Position numbers and translations under genes: made by a program. Below the pieces are notes generated by a model that saw only the letters and a list, made by a program, of their open reading frames with translations, had not been told where the DNA came from and ran no database searches. From Candidatus Pygmaiobacter gallistercoris (lineage in GTDB: Bacteria; Bacillota; Clostridia; Oscillospirales; Ruminococcaceae), in assembly GCA_019113125.1 (NCBI GenBank), contig DXIA01000129.1, forward strand, positions 1 through 15,760: a stretch of DNA of 15,760 nucleotides. Direction: 5' to 3'. Shown here in pieces: positions 1 through 7,424 of this stretch. The first letter of the stretch is position 1; each line of letters begins with the position of its first letter.

Positions 1-246
1 GGCGTAGAAAGCACTCAGAGCGGCCCCCCAAGCCACCAAGGCTTGGGGGGCCGCTCTTCACACTTTCTCCATCCAAAATTCTGAGGCAGAACTGCAAAGC
101 ACCGTAAAAAGGTCGGTTTTGATGCGGGTGCAAGGAAAAACGTCGAAGGCACCCTTTGTGGTTGTCGAGACGTTTTGACGCCGCAGCCGCGCAAAAGCGG
201 CCTTTTTACGGCGTTGTTTTCTTATCCTGACACACCTAACCGGTTT
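1..246 (-). repeat. Truncated copy of a structured dispersed repeat (left copy)
   Basis: This non-coding stretch aligns, in inverse orientation, along its whole length with 14080-14423. Shared blocks include the arm at 1-91, the core at 115-137, the block at 148-160 and the end at 181-224. It contains an 18-bp perfect stem (17-34 with 40-57, loop 35-39) and an 11-bp long-range stem (102-112 with 201-211). It is shorter than the right copy because four hairpins are missing or reduced, and it runs off the left edge of the window. Strand is given as minus because wobble pairs and a tandem G-A favour that strand as RNA; this is inference. No protein is supported here. Confidence 0.85.
17..57. other. 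18-bp perfect hairpin inside the left repeat
   Basis: Positions 17-34 pair without a mismatch with 40-57 around the loop ACCAA. No T-run follows on either side, so it does not look like an intrinsic terminator. The counterpart in the right copy (14360-14400) keeps the loop and stem length but differs at three base pairs, two of them compensated on both sides. Confidence 0.9.
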
Positions 247-262
247 TTTCCTGTTTTATAAT
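227..262 (+). promoter_or_regulatory. Likely promoter of the esterase gene
   Basis: A perfect TATAAT -10 box lies at 257-262, about 50 nt before the esterase start. The best -35-like hexamer, CTGACA at 227-232, is 24 nt upstream and too far away; nothing good sits at 17 nt. The promoter abuts the end of the left repeat, so the repeat edge may supply the upstream part. The predicted 5' leader carries a small hairpin, GCCGCC at 275-280 with GGCGGC at 286-291. Confidence 0.45.
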
Positions 263-312
263 GAAAAAAACAGCGCCGCCGCCCCGGCGGCAATGGATAA
301 GGAGGAGAAAAA

Positions 313-1143
313 ATGGCGATTCTGCACGCATCGATCTTTTCCCAGACACTCAAGAGGACGGTTCCGATCGAGGTGATCCTGCCGGCGGACAAGGTGTTGT
401 CCTATGGGCAGAAGCGGGAGGCAAAGCAGTTCAAAACCCTCTATCTGCTGCACGGGCTGCTGGGCAGCTGCGAGGACTGGACCCAAAACACCAATATCCG
501 GCAGCAGGCGGAGGAGCGGGACCTCGCGGTGGTGATGCCGTCGGGGGAGAACAGTTTTTATGTCGACCAGCTGCTGCCGAACAACGACTTCGGCGCCTAT
601 GTCGGACAGGAACTGGTGGAGCTGACCCGCAGGATGTTCCCCCTGTCCGACCGGCGGGAGGACACCTTCCTCGGCGGCCTCTCGATGGGGGGATTCGGCG
701 CGCTGCGCAACGGGCTGAAGTACTGTGAGACCTTCGGCAGCATCGTCTCCCTCTCGGCTGCGGTGCACATGTTTGAACTGGAGCCGGAGGATCCCCGACG
801 GGAGATGCTGATCGGGGAGGACGCCTGCTTTGGGGATCTGCGCACAGCGGCGGCGACCGACAAGAATCCCCGTGTCGCGTTTTTGCAGATGCGGGAGAAG
901 ATGCGGCAGAACCCCGCCCTGACGCCGCCCCGGATCTATATGGCCTGCGGCACCGAGGATTCGCTGCTGGGAGCAAACCGGCTGCTGCGGGATTTCTTCC
1001 TCGCAAACGGCCAGCCGCTGACCTATGTCGAGGAGCCGGGCATCCACGACTGGGCATTCTGGCAGGGACAGATCGGCAAGGTGCTCGACTGGCTTCCCCT
1101 CGACGCGGGCAGCGCGGGCATCAGCAGCGGGCATGTGCAGTGA
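313..1143 (+). CDS. Esterase-family alpha/beta hydrolase (tributyrin esterase / S-formylglutathione hydrolase-like)
   Basis: A 276-residue putative cytosolic serine esterase; family members cleave short-chain acyl or acetyl esters. The nucleophile elbow GLSMGG places the catalytic serine at residue 124. Asp216 (in CGTEDSLL) and His245 (in PGIHDW) complete a convincing triad. The LLHGLLGS segment near residue 47 matches the oxyanion-hole region of the family. There is no signal peptide, and the length is normal. The start is supported by AAGGAGG at 299-305, about 7 nt before the ATG. The gene has its own likely promoter, while the next gene has a separate promoter, so this looks monocistronic. 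The natural substrate cannot be told from sequence; a polysaccharide or xenobiotic deacylase is equally possible. Confidence 0.88.
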   Translation: MAILHASIFSQTLKRTVPIEVILPADKVLSYGQKREAKQFKTLYLLHGLLGSCEDWTQNTNIRQQAEERDLAVVMPSGENSFYVDQLLPNNDFGAYVGQELVELTRRMFPLSDRREDTFLGGLSMGGFGALRNGLKYCETFGSIVSLSAAVHMFELEPEDPRREMLIGEDACFGDLRTAAATDKNPRVAFLQMREKMRQNPALTPPRIYMACGTEDSLLGANRLLRDFFLANGQPLTYVEEPGIHDWAFWQGQIGKVLDWLPLDAGSAGISSGHVQ

Positions 1144-1177
1144 ATGACCCCATCAGTACACCTGGATGCAAAAAAAA

Positions 1178-1206
1178 TTGCAAAGGGAGAATGGTTTTGA
1201 TAAAAT
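1178..1206 (+). promoter_or_regulatory. Promoter of the kinase / S-component unit
   Basis: TTGCAA (1178-1183) and TAAAAT (1201-1206) are separated by exactly 17 nt, in the gap after the esterase gene. Transcription would start near 1213, which coincides with an inverted repeat (GTCGTTT at 1213-1219 and AAACGAC at 1222-1228). That repeat could be an operator or a short 5' hairpin. Confidence 0.6.
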
Positions 1207-1246
1207 AAAAAGGTCGTTTCAAAACGACGGAAAGGAGGCGTCGGTT

Positions 1247-2302
1247 TTGCAGGAACTGGAACAAATCCTGAAAGACCACGCGGCCCGCTATCCCGAGATG
1301 CAAGCGGTGGATGATCTCAAACTCGTCTATCAGAACGAGTTTGGCGGCGGGCACCTTGTCCAGAACGGGGAGGAGACCAGAGAGAATATTTTGCGGGAGC
1401 AGGAAGCTGCCGCGCCGGTTGAGGTCCCCGTCGAACCGATCGGAAACGGACTGTGCCGGCTGCACCTTGGCAGCACCCGGCCGCAGGAGGCCGGGGTGAT
1501 CGCCCGGCTCTTCGCCGCGGCGTCGGCCGAGGTGACCGGCAGCAGCGCGGGATTTGTGAAAAAACTGGCGCTGCTGCGCGCGCTCTGTGAAGAGGGCGCA
1601 CTGCCGCTGGATGCGGCGCAGCTCGACGCGGCGCTCGCGGATTACCCACTCGACCGACATCCGCCCTTCTCCCACAGCGATGCCTTCCGCGCGGCCTATG
1701 CGCCCCACTACCGGGTGCTGCGCCTTGCCGACGCGCGGGCGCTGGCCGCTTTTGCGGTGGCGGAACAGGTTGCGCAGACCGGTGGTCTGCTCGCGATCGA
1801 CGGGCGCTGTGCCAGCGGCAAGAGCACCCTCGCGGCGCGGATCGGGGCGGTCTACGGCTGTCCGGTGTTTCACATGGACGACTATTTTCTGCCCGCCGAA
1901 CTGCGGACGGCCGAACGGTTTGCCGAGCCGGGCGGCAATGTCCACCGCGAGCGGGTGGAAGAGGAGATCCTGCGCCCCTTCTCGGAGGGCCGGCCGGTGG
2001 TCTATCGTCCGTTTGACTGCCACAGTATGACCCTCAAGGCGCCGGTCACGGTGCCGGCGGCCCCCTTCGCGGTGGTCGAGGGCTGCTATGCAATGCACCC
2101 TGCGCTGCGGGGATATTTTGCGGGCGCGGTGTTCTTGACCCACAGCCCGCAGGCGCAGCGGCGGCGGATCCTTGCCCGCAGCGGGGAGAAGATGCTCGCG
2201 CGGTTTGAGCAGGAGTGGATCCCGCTGGAGGAGCGGTATTTCTCCGGCTGCGCGGTGCCGCAGGCCTGCGGTGTTCAGCTGGACACCACCGATCTGTTCT
2301 GA
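1247..2302 (+). CDS. Uridine-kinase-family P-loop kinase with an extra N-terminal domain
   Basis: A 351-residue protein if started at the TTG at 1247. AAAGGAGG lies at 1231-1238, 8 nt before that codon, whereas an in-frame ATG at 1166 lies upstream of the predicted transcription start. The C-terminal half (about residue 180 on) is a P-loop kinase: Walker A GRCASGKST at 186-194, a MDDYFLP segment at 210-216 resembling the acceptor-binding strand of uridine/phosphoribulokinases, and an Arg-rich lid (RRRILAR). The N-terminal part, residues 1 to about 150, has no motif I can assign; its YQNEFGGGHLV stretch suggests a conserved domain. The family phosphorylates nucleosides or small hydroxylated compounds with ATP. 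The true substrate is unknown, and the neighbouring S component suggests it may be a vitamin-like or nucleoside-like molecule, which is inference. Confidence 0.8.
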   Translation: MQELEQILKDHAARYPEMQAVDDLKLVYQNEFGGGHLVQNGEETRENILREQEAAAPVEVPVEPIGNGLCRLHLGSTRPQEAGVIARLFAAASAEVTGSSAGFVKKLALLRALCEEGALPLDAAQLDAALADYPLDRHPPFSHSDAFRAAYAPHYRVLRLADARALAAFAVAEQVAQTGGLLAIDGRCASGKSTLAARIGAVYGCPVFHMDDYFLPAELRTAERFAEPGGNVHRERVEEEILRPFSEGRPVVYRPFDCHSMTLKAPVTVPAAPFAVVEGCYAMHPALRGYFAGAVFLTHSPQAQRRRILARSGEKMLARFEQEWIPLEERYFSGCAVPQACGVQLDTTDLF

Positions 2303-2333
2303 GATCAGGACAGGGAACGAAAAAGCAAAAAAG

Positions 2334-2417
2334 AGGATACAATCGCCAGGAAGACGAAAACGCCGCAGAAGCGGCTGCCTCATGCCGAAACGGCAGATGA
2401 AAGGAGATTGTATCAAG
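2334..2417 (+). promoter_or_regulatory. Structured leader of the ECF S-component gene (candidate cis-regulatory RNA)
   Basis: The 115-nt gap before the S-component gene holds a closed structure. A 9-bp perfect stem, GATACAATC (2336-2344) with GATTGTATC (2406-2414), encloses two hairpins: GCCGC/GCGGC (2362-2366 with 2371-2375, loop AGAA) and TGCCG/CGGCA (2383-2387 with 2391-2395, loop AAA). The SD AAGGAG (2401-2406) abuts and overlaps the closing stem by one base, so folding could control translation. The repeated GCCG/CGGC segments allow alternative pairings. It does not match the TPP, FMN, THF, preQ1 or cobalamin consensus as I know them. Confidence 0.45.
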
Positions 2418-2963
2418 ATGGAACAGACAAAGACGATTGCGACGACCCGCCGGCTGGTGATCACCGGCCTCTGCCTGGCGCTGGGGGTTCTGCTGCCCCA
2501 GCTGGTGCACTTTGTGCCGCTGCCTGCCGGGATGAACGCGGGTTCGGTGCTCTGCCCGATGCACCTGCCGGTGCTGCTGGCCGGATTTCTCGCAGGCGGG
2601 CCCTGGGGCCTCGCCTGCGGCATCCTCACCCCGCTGCTCTCGAGTGTGCTGACCGGCATGCCGCCGCTCTACCCGGTCGGGGTCTCGATGATCTGTGAGC
2701 TCGCCGCCTACGGCCTGCTCTCCGGGTTGCTCTACCGGCGCAGCGGGAAGAAACTCTTCCTCTCGCTGATCGGCGCGATGCTCGGCGGCCGGGTGGTGCT
2801 GGGGATTGCGAACACCCTGCTCTACGGGGTCTTCGGCAGCGGCTATACCCTCACCGCATTCCTCAGCGGCGCGTTTGTGACCGCGCTGCCCGGCATCATC
2901 GCGCAGCTGGTGCTGGTGCCGGCGATCGTGACCGCCCTCAAAAAGGCGAATCTGGCGGATTGA
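2418..2963 (+). CDS. ECF transporter S component (substrate-binding membrane subunit)
   Basis: A 181-residue hydrophobic protein with about five or six predicted membrane segments, ending in the short cationic tail KKANLAD. S components bind a vitamin or other micronutrient and dock onto a shared EcfT-EcfA-EcfA' energising module, which is not in this window. The motif around residues 40-95 (PMHLPVLLAGFLAG, then GILTPLLSSVLTGMPPLYP) is typical of an S-component family whose substrate I cannot name with confidence. The start is ATG at 2418 with AAGGAG at 2401-2406; longer upstream readings have no SD of their own. It follows the kinase gene on the same strand with a structured 115-nt leader between, so it is probably co-transcribed but separately controlled. 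Confidence 0.8.
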   Translation: MEQTKTIATTRRLVITGLCLALGVLLPQLVHFVPLPAGMNAGSVLCPMHLPVLLAGFLAGGPWGLACGILTPLLSSVLTGMPPLYPVGVSMICELAAYGLLSGLLYRRSGKKLFLSLIGAMLGGRVVLGIANTLLYGVFGSGYTLTAFLSGAFVTALPGIIAQLVLVPAIVTALKKANLAD

Positions 2964-2966
2964 TTC

Positions 2967-3004
2967 AAAAAAAGGTGGGACAGAAGCCCCACCTTTTTTC
3001 TTTT
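2967..3004. terminator. Bidirectional intrinsic terminator
   Basis: GGTGGG (2974-2979) pairs with CCCACC (2988-2993) around an 8-nt loop. It has seven A's on the left (2967-2973) and six T's on the right (2994-2999), followed by more T's. It lies exactly between the convergent S-component and glycosyltransferase genes and can stop transcription from both sides. Confidence 0.9.
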
Positions 3005-3005
3005 C

Positions 3006-5987
3006 TCAGACGAGATAGAACGTCCATCCCGGCAGCCAGAGCAGGGCAGCCGCCCAGCCGGTCGGCACCGGCAGACCGCTGAGGGCGGGAAAAAAGAAGA
3101 CGAACAGCCCCGCCGCTGCGGCCAGCAGCAGAAGACAGAGCCGGCGAGCGGCGACCGGTCGCCGGTCGGCAAGACGGCAGACCGCCAGCCCCAGCCCGAG
3201 CAGCGCAAAGGGCATCGCGGTGAAGTAGTGATAGATGAAACAGACCCGGGAAATCCCCGCCCAGGGCAGGTAGACCGCAGCGTAGAGCAGCACCAAAAAA
3301 AGGGCGGAAAACCGGCGGGCGGCACCTTGCCGCAGCAGGGCGATCAGGGCCAGCAGAATACCGGCCAGGCCGCCCCACCAGACCACCGGGTTGCCGAAGG
3401 CGGCAATACTCGCGACCCAGCCGGTCGGCAGAAAGCTGCCCATATAATACCAGATCGGGCGGAGCATCAGCGGCCAGCTGTACCAGCTGGAGGAGAAGGG
3501 ATGGGTGGCGGTCAGATTGCTGTGGTAGCGGAACATCGACAGCTGTGCCGGCAGAAGATCCGACCACTGCATGCTGCCACTGAGGATCAGCGGCAGGTAG
3601 GAGCCGACATAGAGCAGCAGCGGGATGAGCAGATAGCACAAGAATCCGGCCGCGACCGAGAACCGCAGATCCCGCACCGCCTCGCCCCGGCCGGGACCGT
3701 CCTTCTCCCGCCGCCAGCGCGCCGCCATCGCGAAGAACCAGAGCACGGCCAGCCCCAGCCCGGCGTAGAGACCGGTCCATTTCGATGCGCAGCCGAGGCC
3801 GAACGCGATCCCGCCCAGTACGGCGGGCAGCAGTGCGCCCCGCCGGCCGGCGGCAAGAAAGCGGCGGCAGAACCAGATCATGCAGCAGGCGGCGGCGAGC
3901 ACGAAGAAGACCGCAAAGACGTCGATGGTTGCGATCCGGGATTGGGTGTACCGCATGAAGTCGAGGCAGAACAGCCCGCTGACCCAGACCGAGACCCAGA
4001 ACCGCCCCAGCAGCTGTCGGGCCAGCAGATAGAAGACCGGCACCATCAGGATGCCGAACAGCACCCCCATGATCCGCCAGCCAAACGGGTTCATCCCGAA
4101 GAGGGCGATGCCCAGCGCAATCAGGTCCTTGCCCAGCGGCGGATGGGTGGTCTCATAGATCGGCAGTCCGTGGAGCGTCTCGTAGCCGGTGCGGGCGTGG
4201 TAGATCTCATCAAAATACATCCCGTTGAGCTGGCTCGGCCGCTCGGGCAAAAATGCCTGTTCGTCAAACAGCGCCGCCCCTGCCGGTGAGACCGAGACCG
4301 GCACCAATGCCTCGCCGGCGGCATCGACAAAGACCAGTTCATTGACCGTGCCCCCGCAAAAGGAGATGGTGAAACTGCCGCCGGTGGGCAGAATCTCCTG
4401 CCGCTGCCAGCAAAAGCAGTCGCCGCCGTCGAGGGTGAATGCGCAGACCCGGTTGCCCGCCGCGTCGGCAACGGTCAGTGTCCCCTCGATGATGCCGGGG
4501 TAGATCCAGATGCTGTCGGCGCTGCTGCCCTCCGGCAGCGTGACCGTGAGGGTGAGCTCCTCCGCACCGGCGACACAGGCGGTCTCGGGCACCGCAGTGG
4601 TACCCAGATAGGGCAGCGACAGGCAGCCGGCGAAGAGGGTCAGCAGCGCCAGCGCGGCCGCGTCCTGCCGGGCAAATCGATGGATGAGGGTGGGGTGGAT
4701 GCTGAGCAGCCCTCCGAATGCTTTGTGGGCGGGGGCGGCGTCCCCGGTCAGCGGCGGGCGCAGCAGAATCCGAACGAGCAGCACAAAGGCGATCAGGGTG
4801 AGCAGCGCCCCGAGCCGGATCAGCACCCCGCAGAGACTTCCCTCGAGAAAGGGATTCTGTTCCGCGCAGGCGTAGACAACCACCATGTTGAGCAGCAGCG
4901 AGAGGGTGAGCAGCAGGGCGGCCGGATCCAGCCGCCGGTCCTTTGTCAGGGCCCGGGCAGTCAGCAGCAGCACCAGTGCCGGCAGGAGATACCGCTCGTG
5001 CATCCGGTGGGCGAAGAGAAAGACCCCGCAGCCGTACCAGGCGGCCAGCAGCGGCAGGCTCAGCCGCCGCGCTCTGTCCCGCAGCGCGAAGAAGACCAGC
5101 GCCCCGGTCAGCAGCAGAATCGAGAGAATCCCCCAGCCCTTCCAGCTCAAAAAGAGAAAACCAGCCGTTTCGGACTGCCAGTTGCCGCCCCAGAATGCCA
5201 TCCAGTTGAAGGCGTTGACCGAGGCATAGGGATAGGAGGTCACGGTATTAAAGTACTGCGGCAGCAGCCAGAGCACCGGGATCTGGCTGCCGGTGAAGGG
5301 CAGCGAGAGCAGCGCCACCACCCCGACGCTGATCCCGCCGCCGGCAAACAGCCGGCCCACCGCGATCCACTGGGCCCTGCCGTCCTCCCGCAGGACCGGC
5401 AGCAGAAAGGCCAGCGCAAAGACCGGGCCGAAAATCAGCGCCTGCGGCTTGATTGCGAGGGCAAGCCCATAACAGACTGCGGCCGCAAGATATCGGTGAG
5501 CATCGGTCAGCAGAAAGGCGGCGACCAGCGCCAGTGCCAGTACCGAATCCACCTGTTTCCAGACCGCGCAGTCGAAGAGAAGGGCGGGATTCAGCGCGAC
5601 GGCGGCGGCCAGCAGGAGGGCAAAACGCTCCCCGCGGGGAAGCGCCACCCGGTAGAGCAGCGCCGCCAGCGCGAGGTCACAGAGGATGGCCGGGGCACAG
5701 AGCAGCGCCAGCGCGCCGGGAGAGAGCGGCGCGAGACCGAGGGCGCGGATCAGCAGACCGATCCCCCACAGAAAATAGAGATAGCCGGGCGGATAGTCGG
5801 CAAAAAAACCGCCGGTGTAAAAGTTGGCCCCACCCCGCTCGGCGAGCAGCGTGGCCCAGGAGGAAAAGGTGCTGGTGTCATAGGGATATCCCGGGGTCAG
5901 GGCGGCGAGCAGCAGCCGCAGTGCCAGCGCGCTGCAAAGCAGCAGCGTCAGCGCCGCCGCCCGCCGCCGGAAGAGAAAAACATGCAA
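3006..5987 (-). CDS. Two-module GT-C glycosyltransferase: mannosyltransferase-like N-terminal half fused to a PMT-family C-terminal half
   Basis: A 993-residue polytopic membrane protein. Residues 1 to about 420 form a polyprenol-phosphate-sugar-dependent GT-C module of the Gpi18/GT87-like kind, with Asp37 in an early extracytoplasmic loop (YPYDTSTF) and the conserved FADYPPGYLY. A soluble, beta-rich stretch follows (about 465-590). A second GT-C module of the protein O-mannosyltransferase type (PMT/GT39) then starts with the acidic pair Asp593-Glu594 (YFDEIYHA) and THPPLGK at 614-620. Such enzymes move sugars from lipid carriers to proteins or polymers outside the membrane. The start is TTG at 5987 with GAGG 8-9 nt before it; the nearby ATG is out of frame. 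It is the last gene of the unit beginning at 7237. The two modules could act in sequence on one acceptor, which is inference. Confidence 0.85.
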   Translation of the reverse strand: MHVFLFRRRAAALTLLLCSALALRLLLAALTPGYPYDTSTFSSWATLLAERGGANFYTGGFFADYPPGYLYFLWGIGLLIRALGLAPLSPGALALLCAPAILCDLALAALLYRVALPRGERFALLLAAAVALNPALLFDCAVWKQVDSVLALALVAAFLLTDAHRYLAAAVCYGLALAIKPQALIFGPVFALAFLLPVLREDGRAQWIAVGRLFAGGGISVGVVALLSLPFTGSQIPVLWLLPQYFNTVTSYPYASVNAFNWMAFWGGNWQSETAGFLFLSWKGWGILSILLLTGALVFFALRDRARRLSLPLLAAWYGCGVFLFAHRMHERYLLPALVLLLTARALTKDRRLDPAALLLTLSLLLNMVVVYACAEQNPFLEGSLCGVLIRLGALLTLIAFVLLVRILLRPPLTGDAAPAHKAFGGLLSIHPTLIHRFARQDAAALALLTLFAGCLSLPYLGTTAVPETACVAGAEELTLTVTLPEGSSADSIWIYPGIIEGTLTVADAAGNRVCAFTLDGGDCFCWQRQEILPTGGSFTISFCGGTVNELVFVDAAGEALVPVSVSPAGAALFDEQAFLPERPSQLNGMYFDEIYHARTGYETLHGLPIYETTHPPLGKDLIALGIALFGMNPFGWRIMGVLFGILMVPVFYLLARQLLGRFWVSVWVSGLFCLDFMRYTQSRIATIDVFAVFFVLAAACCMIWFCRRFLAAGRRGALLPAVLGGIAFGLGCASKWTGLYAGLGLAVLWFFAMAARWRREKDGPGRGEAVRDLRFSVAAGFLCYLLIPLLLYVGSYLPLILSGSMQWSDLLPAQLSMFRYHSNLTATHPFSSSWYSWPLMLRPIWYYMGSFLPTGWVASIAAFGNPVVWWGGLAGILLALIALLRQGAARRFSALFLVLLYAAVYLPWAGISRVCFIYHYFTAMPFALLGLGLAVCRLADRRPVAARRLCLLLLAAAAGLFVFFFPALSGLPVPTGWAAALLWLPGWTFYLV

Positions 5988-6025
5988 TCAGAAAACCTCG
6001 CTTTCCGCGCGGAGGATGGGGGCGC

Positions 6026-6676
6026 TCAGCAGCCCCGTGCGCCGATTGGGATGCCCAGCATCCGACAGAGGGCGGCGGTCACCTGGCTGAGAATTTCGAT
6101 CCCGGCCAGCGGATCCCCTGCCACCTCGAGCGAGTGGTCGGCACCCGGAAAGAGCAGCAGCCGGCTGCCCAGCAGCTCCCGCATCGCGCGGCGCTGGGGG
6201 GCGGTGACCAGCCCGTCGGCCCCGCCGGTGGCCGCCATGCAGCCCGGCTGCCCGAGATAGGGGAGTGTGTCCCCCAGCGGGGTGAGAAAGAAATTCTCCG
6301 CCCCGATCGCGGGCCGGCTGGCGGTCAGCTCCCCGGCGATCAGGGTGCCGAAACTCTTGCTGACAAAGAGGATGCGGGCGTATTCCCCGGCCCGCAGCGC
6401 GCTGTCGACCTGGGCACAGGCTGCGGAAAATGCCTGGGGAAAGGCTGCGCGGCTGGCCTCAAAAACCGAGTCGCCCGGTGTGCGGGAGAGCGGCCCGTAG
6501 TCGATCGCGAGGGTCTGCCAGCCGGCGGCGAGCGCCGACTTGCGGGCGTAGTGCAGCAGCGGCTTGTCCGGTCCGTAGCCAAAGCCGGGAAACAGAACCA
6601 TCAGCCCGGTGCGCGGCGCGCTGCGCGGGTAGGACCCGGCGGCAAACTGCAGAATCTCCACCGATTCAAACGGCAT
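6026..6676 (-). CDS. Small alpha/beta hydrolase, unknown substrate
   Basis: A 216-residue cytosolic protein with an alpha/beta-hydrolase layout: strand LMVLFPGFGYG near the N-terminus, a nucleophile elbow SKSFGT (the first Gly of the usual GxSxG is Ser), an acid candidate in TGGADGLV and the final His in PGADHSLE. Similar short Firmicutes hydrolases carry this shortened fold; no substrate is established to my knowledge. AAAGGAGG lies 9-10 nt before the ATG. It is 18 nt downstream of the DUF5662-like gene and 38 nt upstream of the glycosyltransferase, so all three are probably one operon. A link to cell-surface glycan metabolism would be guilt by association only. Confidence 0.75.
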   Translation of the reverse strand: MPFESVEILQFAAGSYPRSAPRTGLMVLFPGFGYGPDKPLLHYARKSALAAGWQTLAIDYGPLSRTPGDSVFEASRAAFPQAFSAACAQVDSALRAGEYARILFVSKSFGTLIAGELTASRPAIGAENFFLTPLGDTLPYLGQPGCMAATGGADGLVTAPQRRAMRELLGSRLLLFPGADHSLEVAGDPLAGIEILSQVTAALCRMLGIPIGARGC

Positions 6677-6694
6677 CCGAAAATTCCTCCTTTT

Positions 6695-7237
6695 TTAGTC
6701 CTTTCCGCCCGGCGCCTGCAGGCTGCGGCGCAGCCGGCGGAAGGTCGCGTCCTCCCCCTCCCGGGCCAGCATGGTCAGCAGCTGCTCCAGCTCGGCGCGG
6801 GTCTCGGGGTGCAGCAGATAGTGGTGTTTTGAGTGCTCATAATATTCCAGCGGGGCGCGGTCGGTATACGCCCCCTTGAGATAGGTCCGGCTCGCGGCAA
6901 TCCGGTCGCAGAACATCTCGGCCAGATACCGCCGCGGCATCCGCACCCCGTCCATCGGCCGGTCACCCTTTGCGGTGTAGTCGACCCAGTATTCGAGATG
7001 GTGACGGTTGCGCCCTTTGTGGTGCAGCCAGGCCGCGCTGTATCCCTTTTCCCGCCGCTCGGCCTCGTTGGGGCTGCAGTTGCCCTGGAAATACCGCACC
7101 CCGGGCCAGAACTCGGCCGGGCTGAACTTGGATAGATCGTGACAGATTCCCTGCCGGTAGAGTCCCAGCCGGAAACAATAGCGCAGCACCAGCCGTTTGT
7201 GGTGCAGTACGGTGAACAGATGTCCAAAGAAGTCCAA
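6695..7237 (-). CDS. DUF5662-family protein
   Basis: A 180-residue soluble protein, rich in His, Trp and Tyr. Recognisable conserved stretches are CHDLSKFSPAEF (residues 32-43), GYSAAWLHHKGRNRHHLEYW and YYEHSKHHYLLHPET. The many spaced histidines with nearby Asp/Glu suggest a metal-binding helical, HD-like fold, but no activity is known to me. The start is TTG at 7237; the ATG at 7248 is in another frame. The SD is GGGGAG at 7249-7254, a longish 11 nt away. It is the first gene behind the promoter at 7273-7301. Confidence 0.75.
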   Translation of the reverse strand: MDFFGHLFTVLHHKRLVLRYCFRLGLYRQGICHDLSKFSPAEFWPGVRYFQGNCSPNEAERREKGYSAAWLHHKGRNRHHLEYWVDYTAKGDRPMDGVRMPRRYLAEMFCDRIAASRTYLKGAYTDRAPLEYYEHSKHHYLLHPETRAELEQLLTMLAREGEDATFRRLRRSLQAPGGKD

Positions 7238-7272
7238 AAGACCGCCATCTCCCCGCTTAAAATCTTTCTCTC

Positions 7273-7301
7273 ATTATAGGCGCTGCGGGGTGCGAACGCA
7301 A
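7273..7301 (-). promoter_or_regulatory. Strong promoter of the DUF5662 / hydrolase / glycosyltransferase operon
   Basis: On the minus strand TTGCGT (7301-7296) and a perfect TATAAT (7278-7273) are exactly 17 nt apart, roughly 35 nt before the TTG start. The -35 box directly touches the T-tract of the preceding gene's terminator, an unusually tight arrangement. Confidence 0.8.
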
Positions 7302-7333
7302 ATGAAAAAGAAATCCCCCGGGCGGACCGGGGG
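7302..7333 (-). terminator. Intrinsic terminator of the HD-domain gene
   Basis: CCCCCGG (7333-7327 read on the minus strand) pairs with CCGGGGG (7321-7315) around a 5-nt loop. A T-rich tail (ATTTCTTTTTC) follows on the minus strand. It lies 92 nt past the stop codon of the gene ending at 7425. Confidence 0.8.
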
Positions 7334-7424
7334 GGAGAGAAAATCAGAACGCACCCATCGACTTGAGCGGGAAAAACAGAAACAGTATTTTATCCGGGGG
7401 GCACGAGACCAAAAGCCGAGCAGA

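Noticed and set aside
17..57. Intrinsic terminator at the left window edge
   Set aside because: The stem is perfect but no T-run follows on either strand, and it belongs to the conserved repeat arm.
1121..2659. A 512-codon minus-strand frame opposite the kinase and S-component genes
   Set aside because: It crosses two well-supported plus-strand genes and a promoter, and shows no recognisable domain.
4680..6260. A 526-codon plus-strand frame within the glycosyltransferase and hydrolase genes
   Set aside because: Gln/Gly/Arg-rich antisense reading with no SD or motifs; the minus-strand genes have clear motifs, SDs and a promoter.
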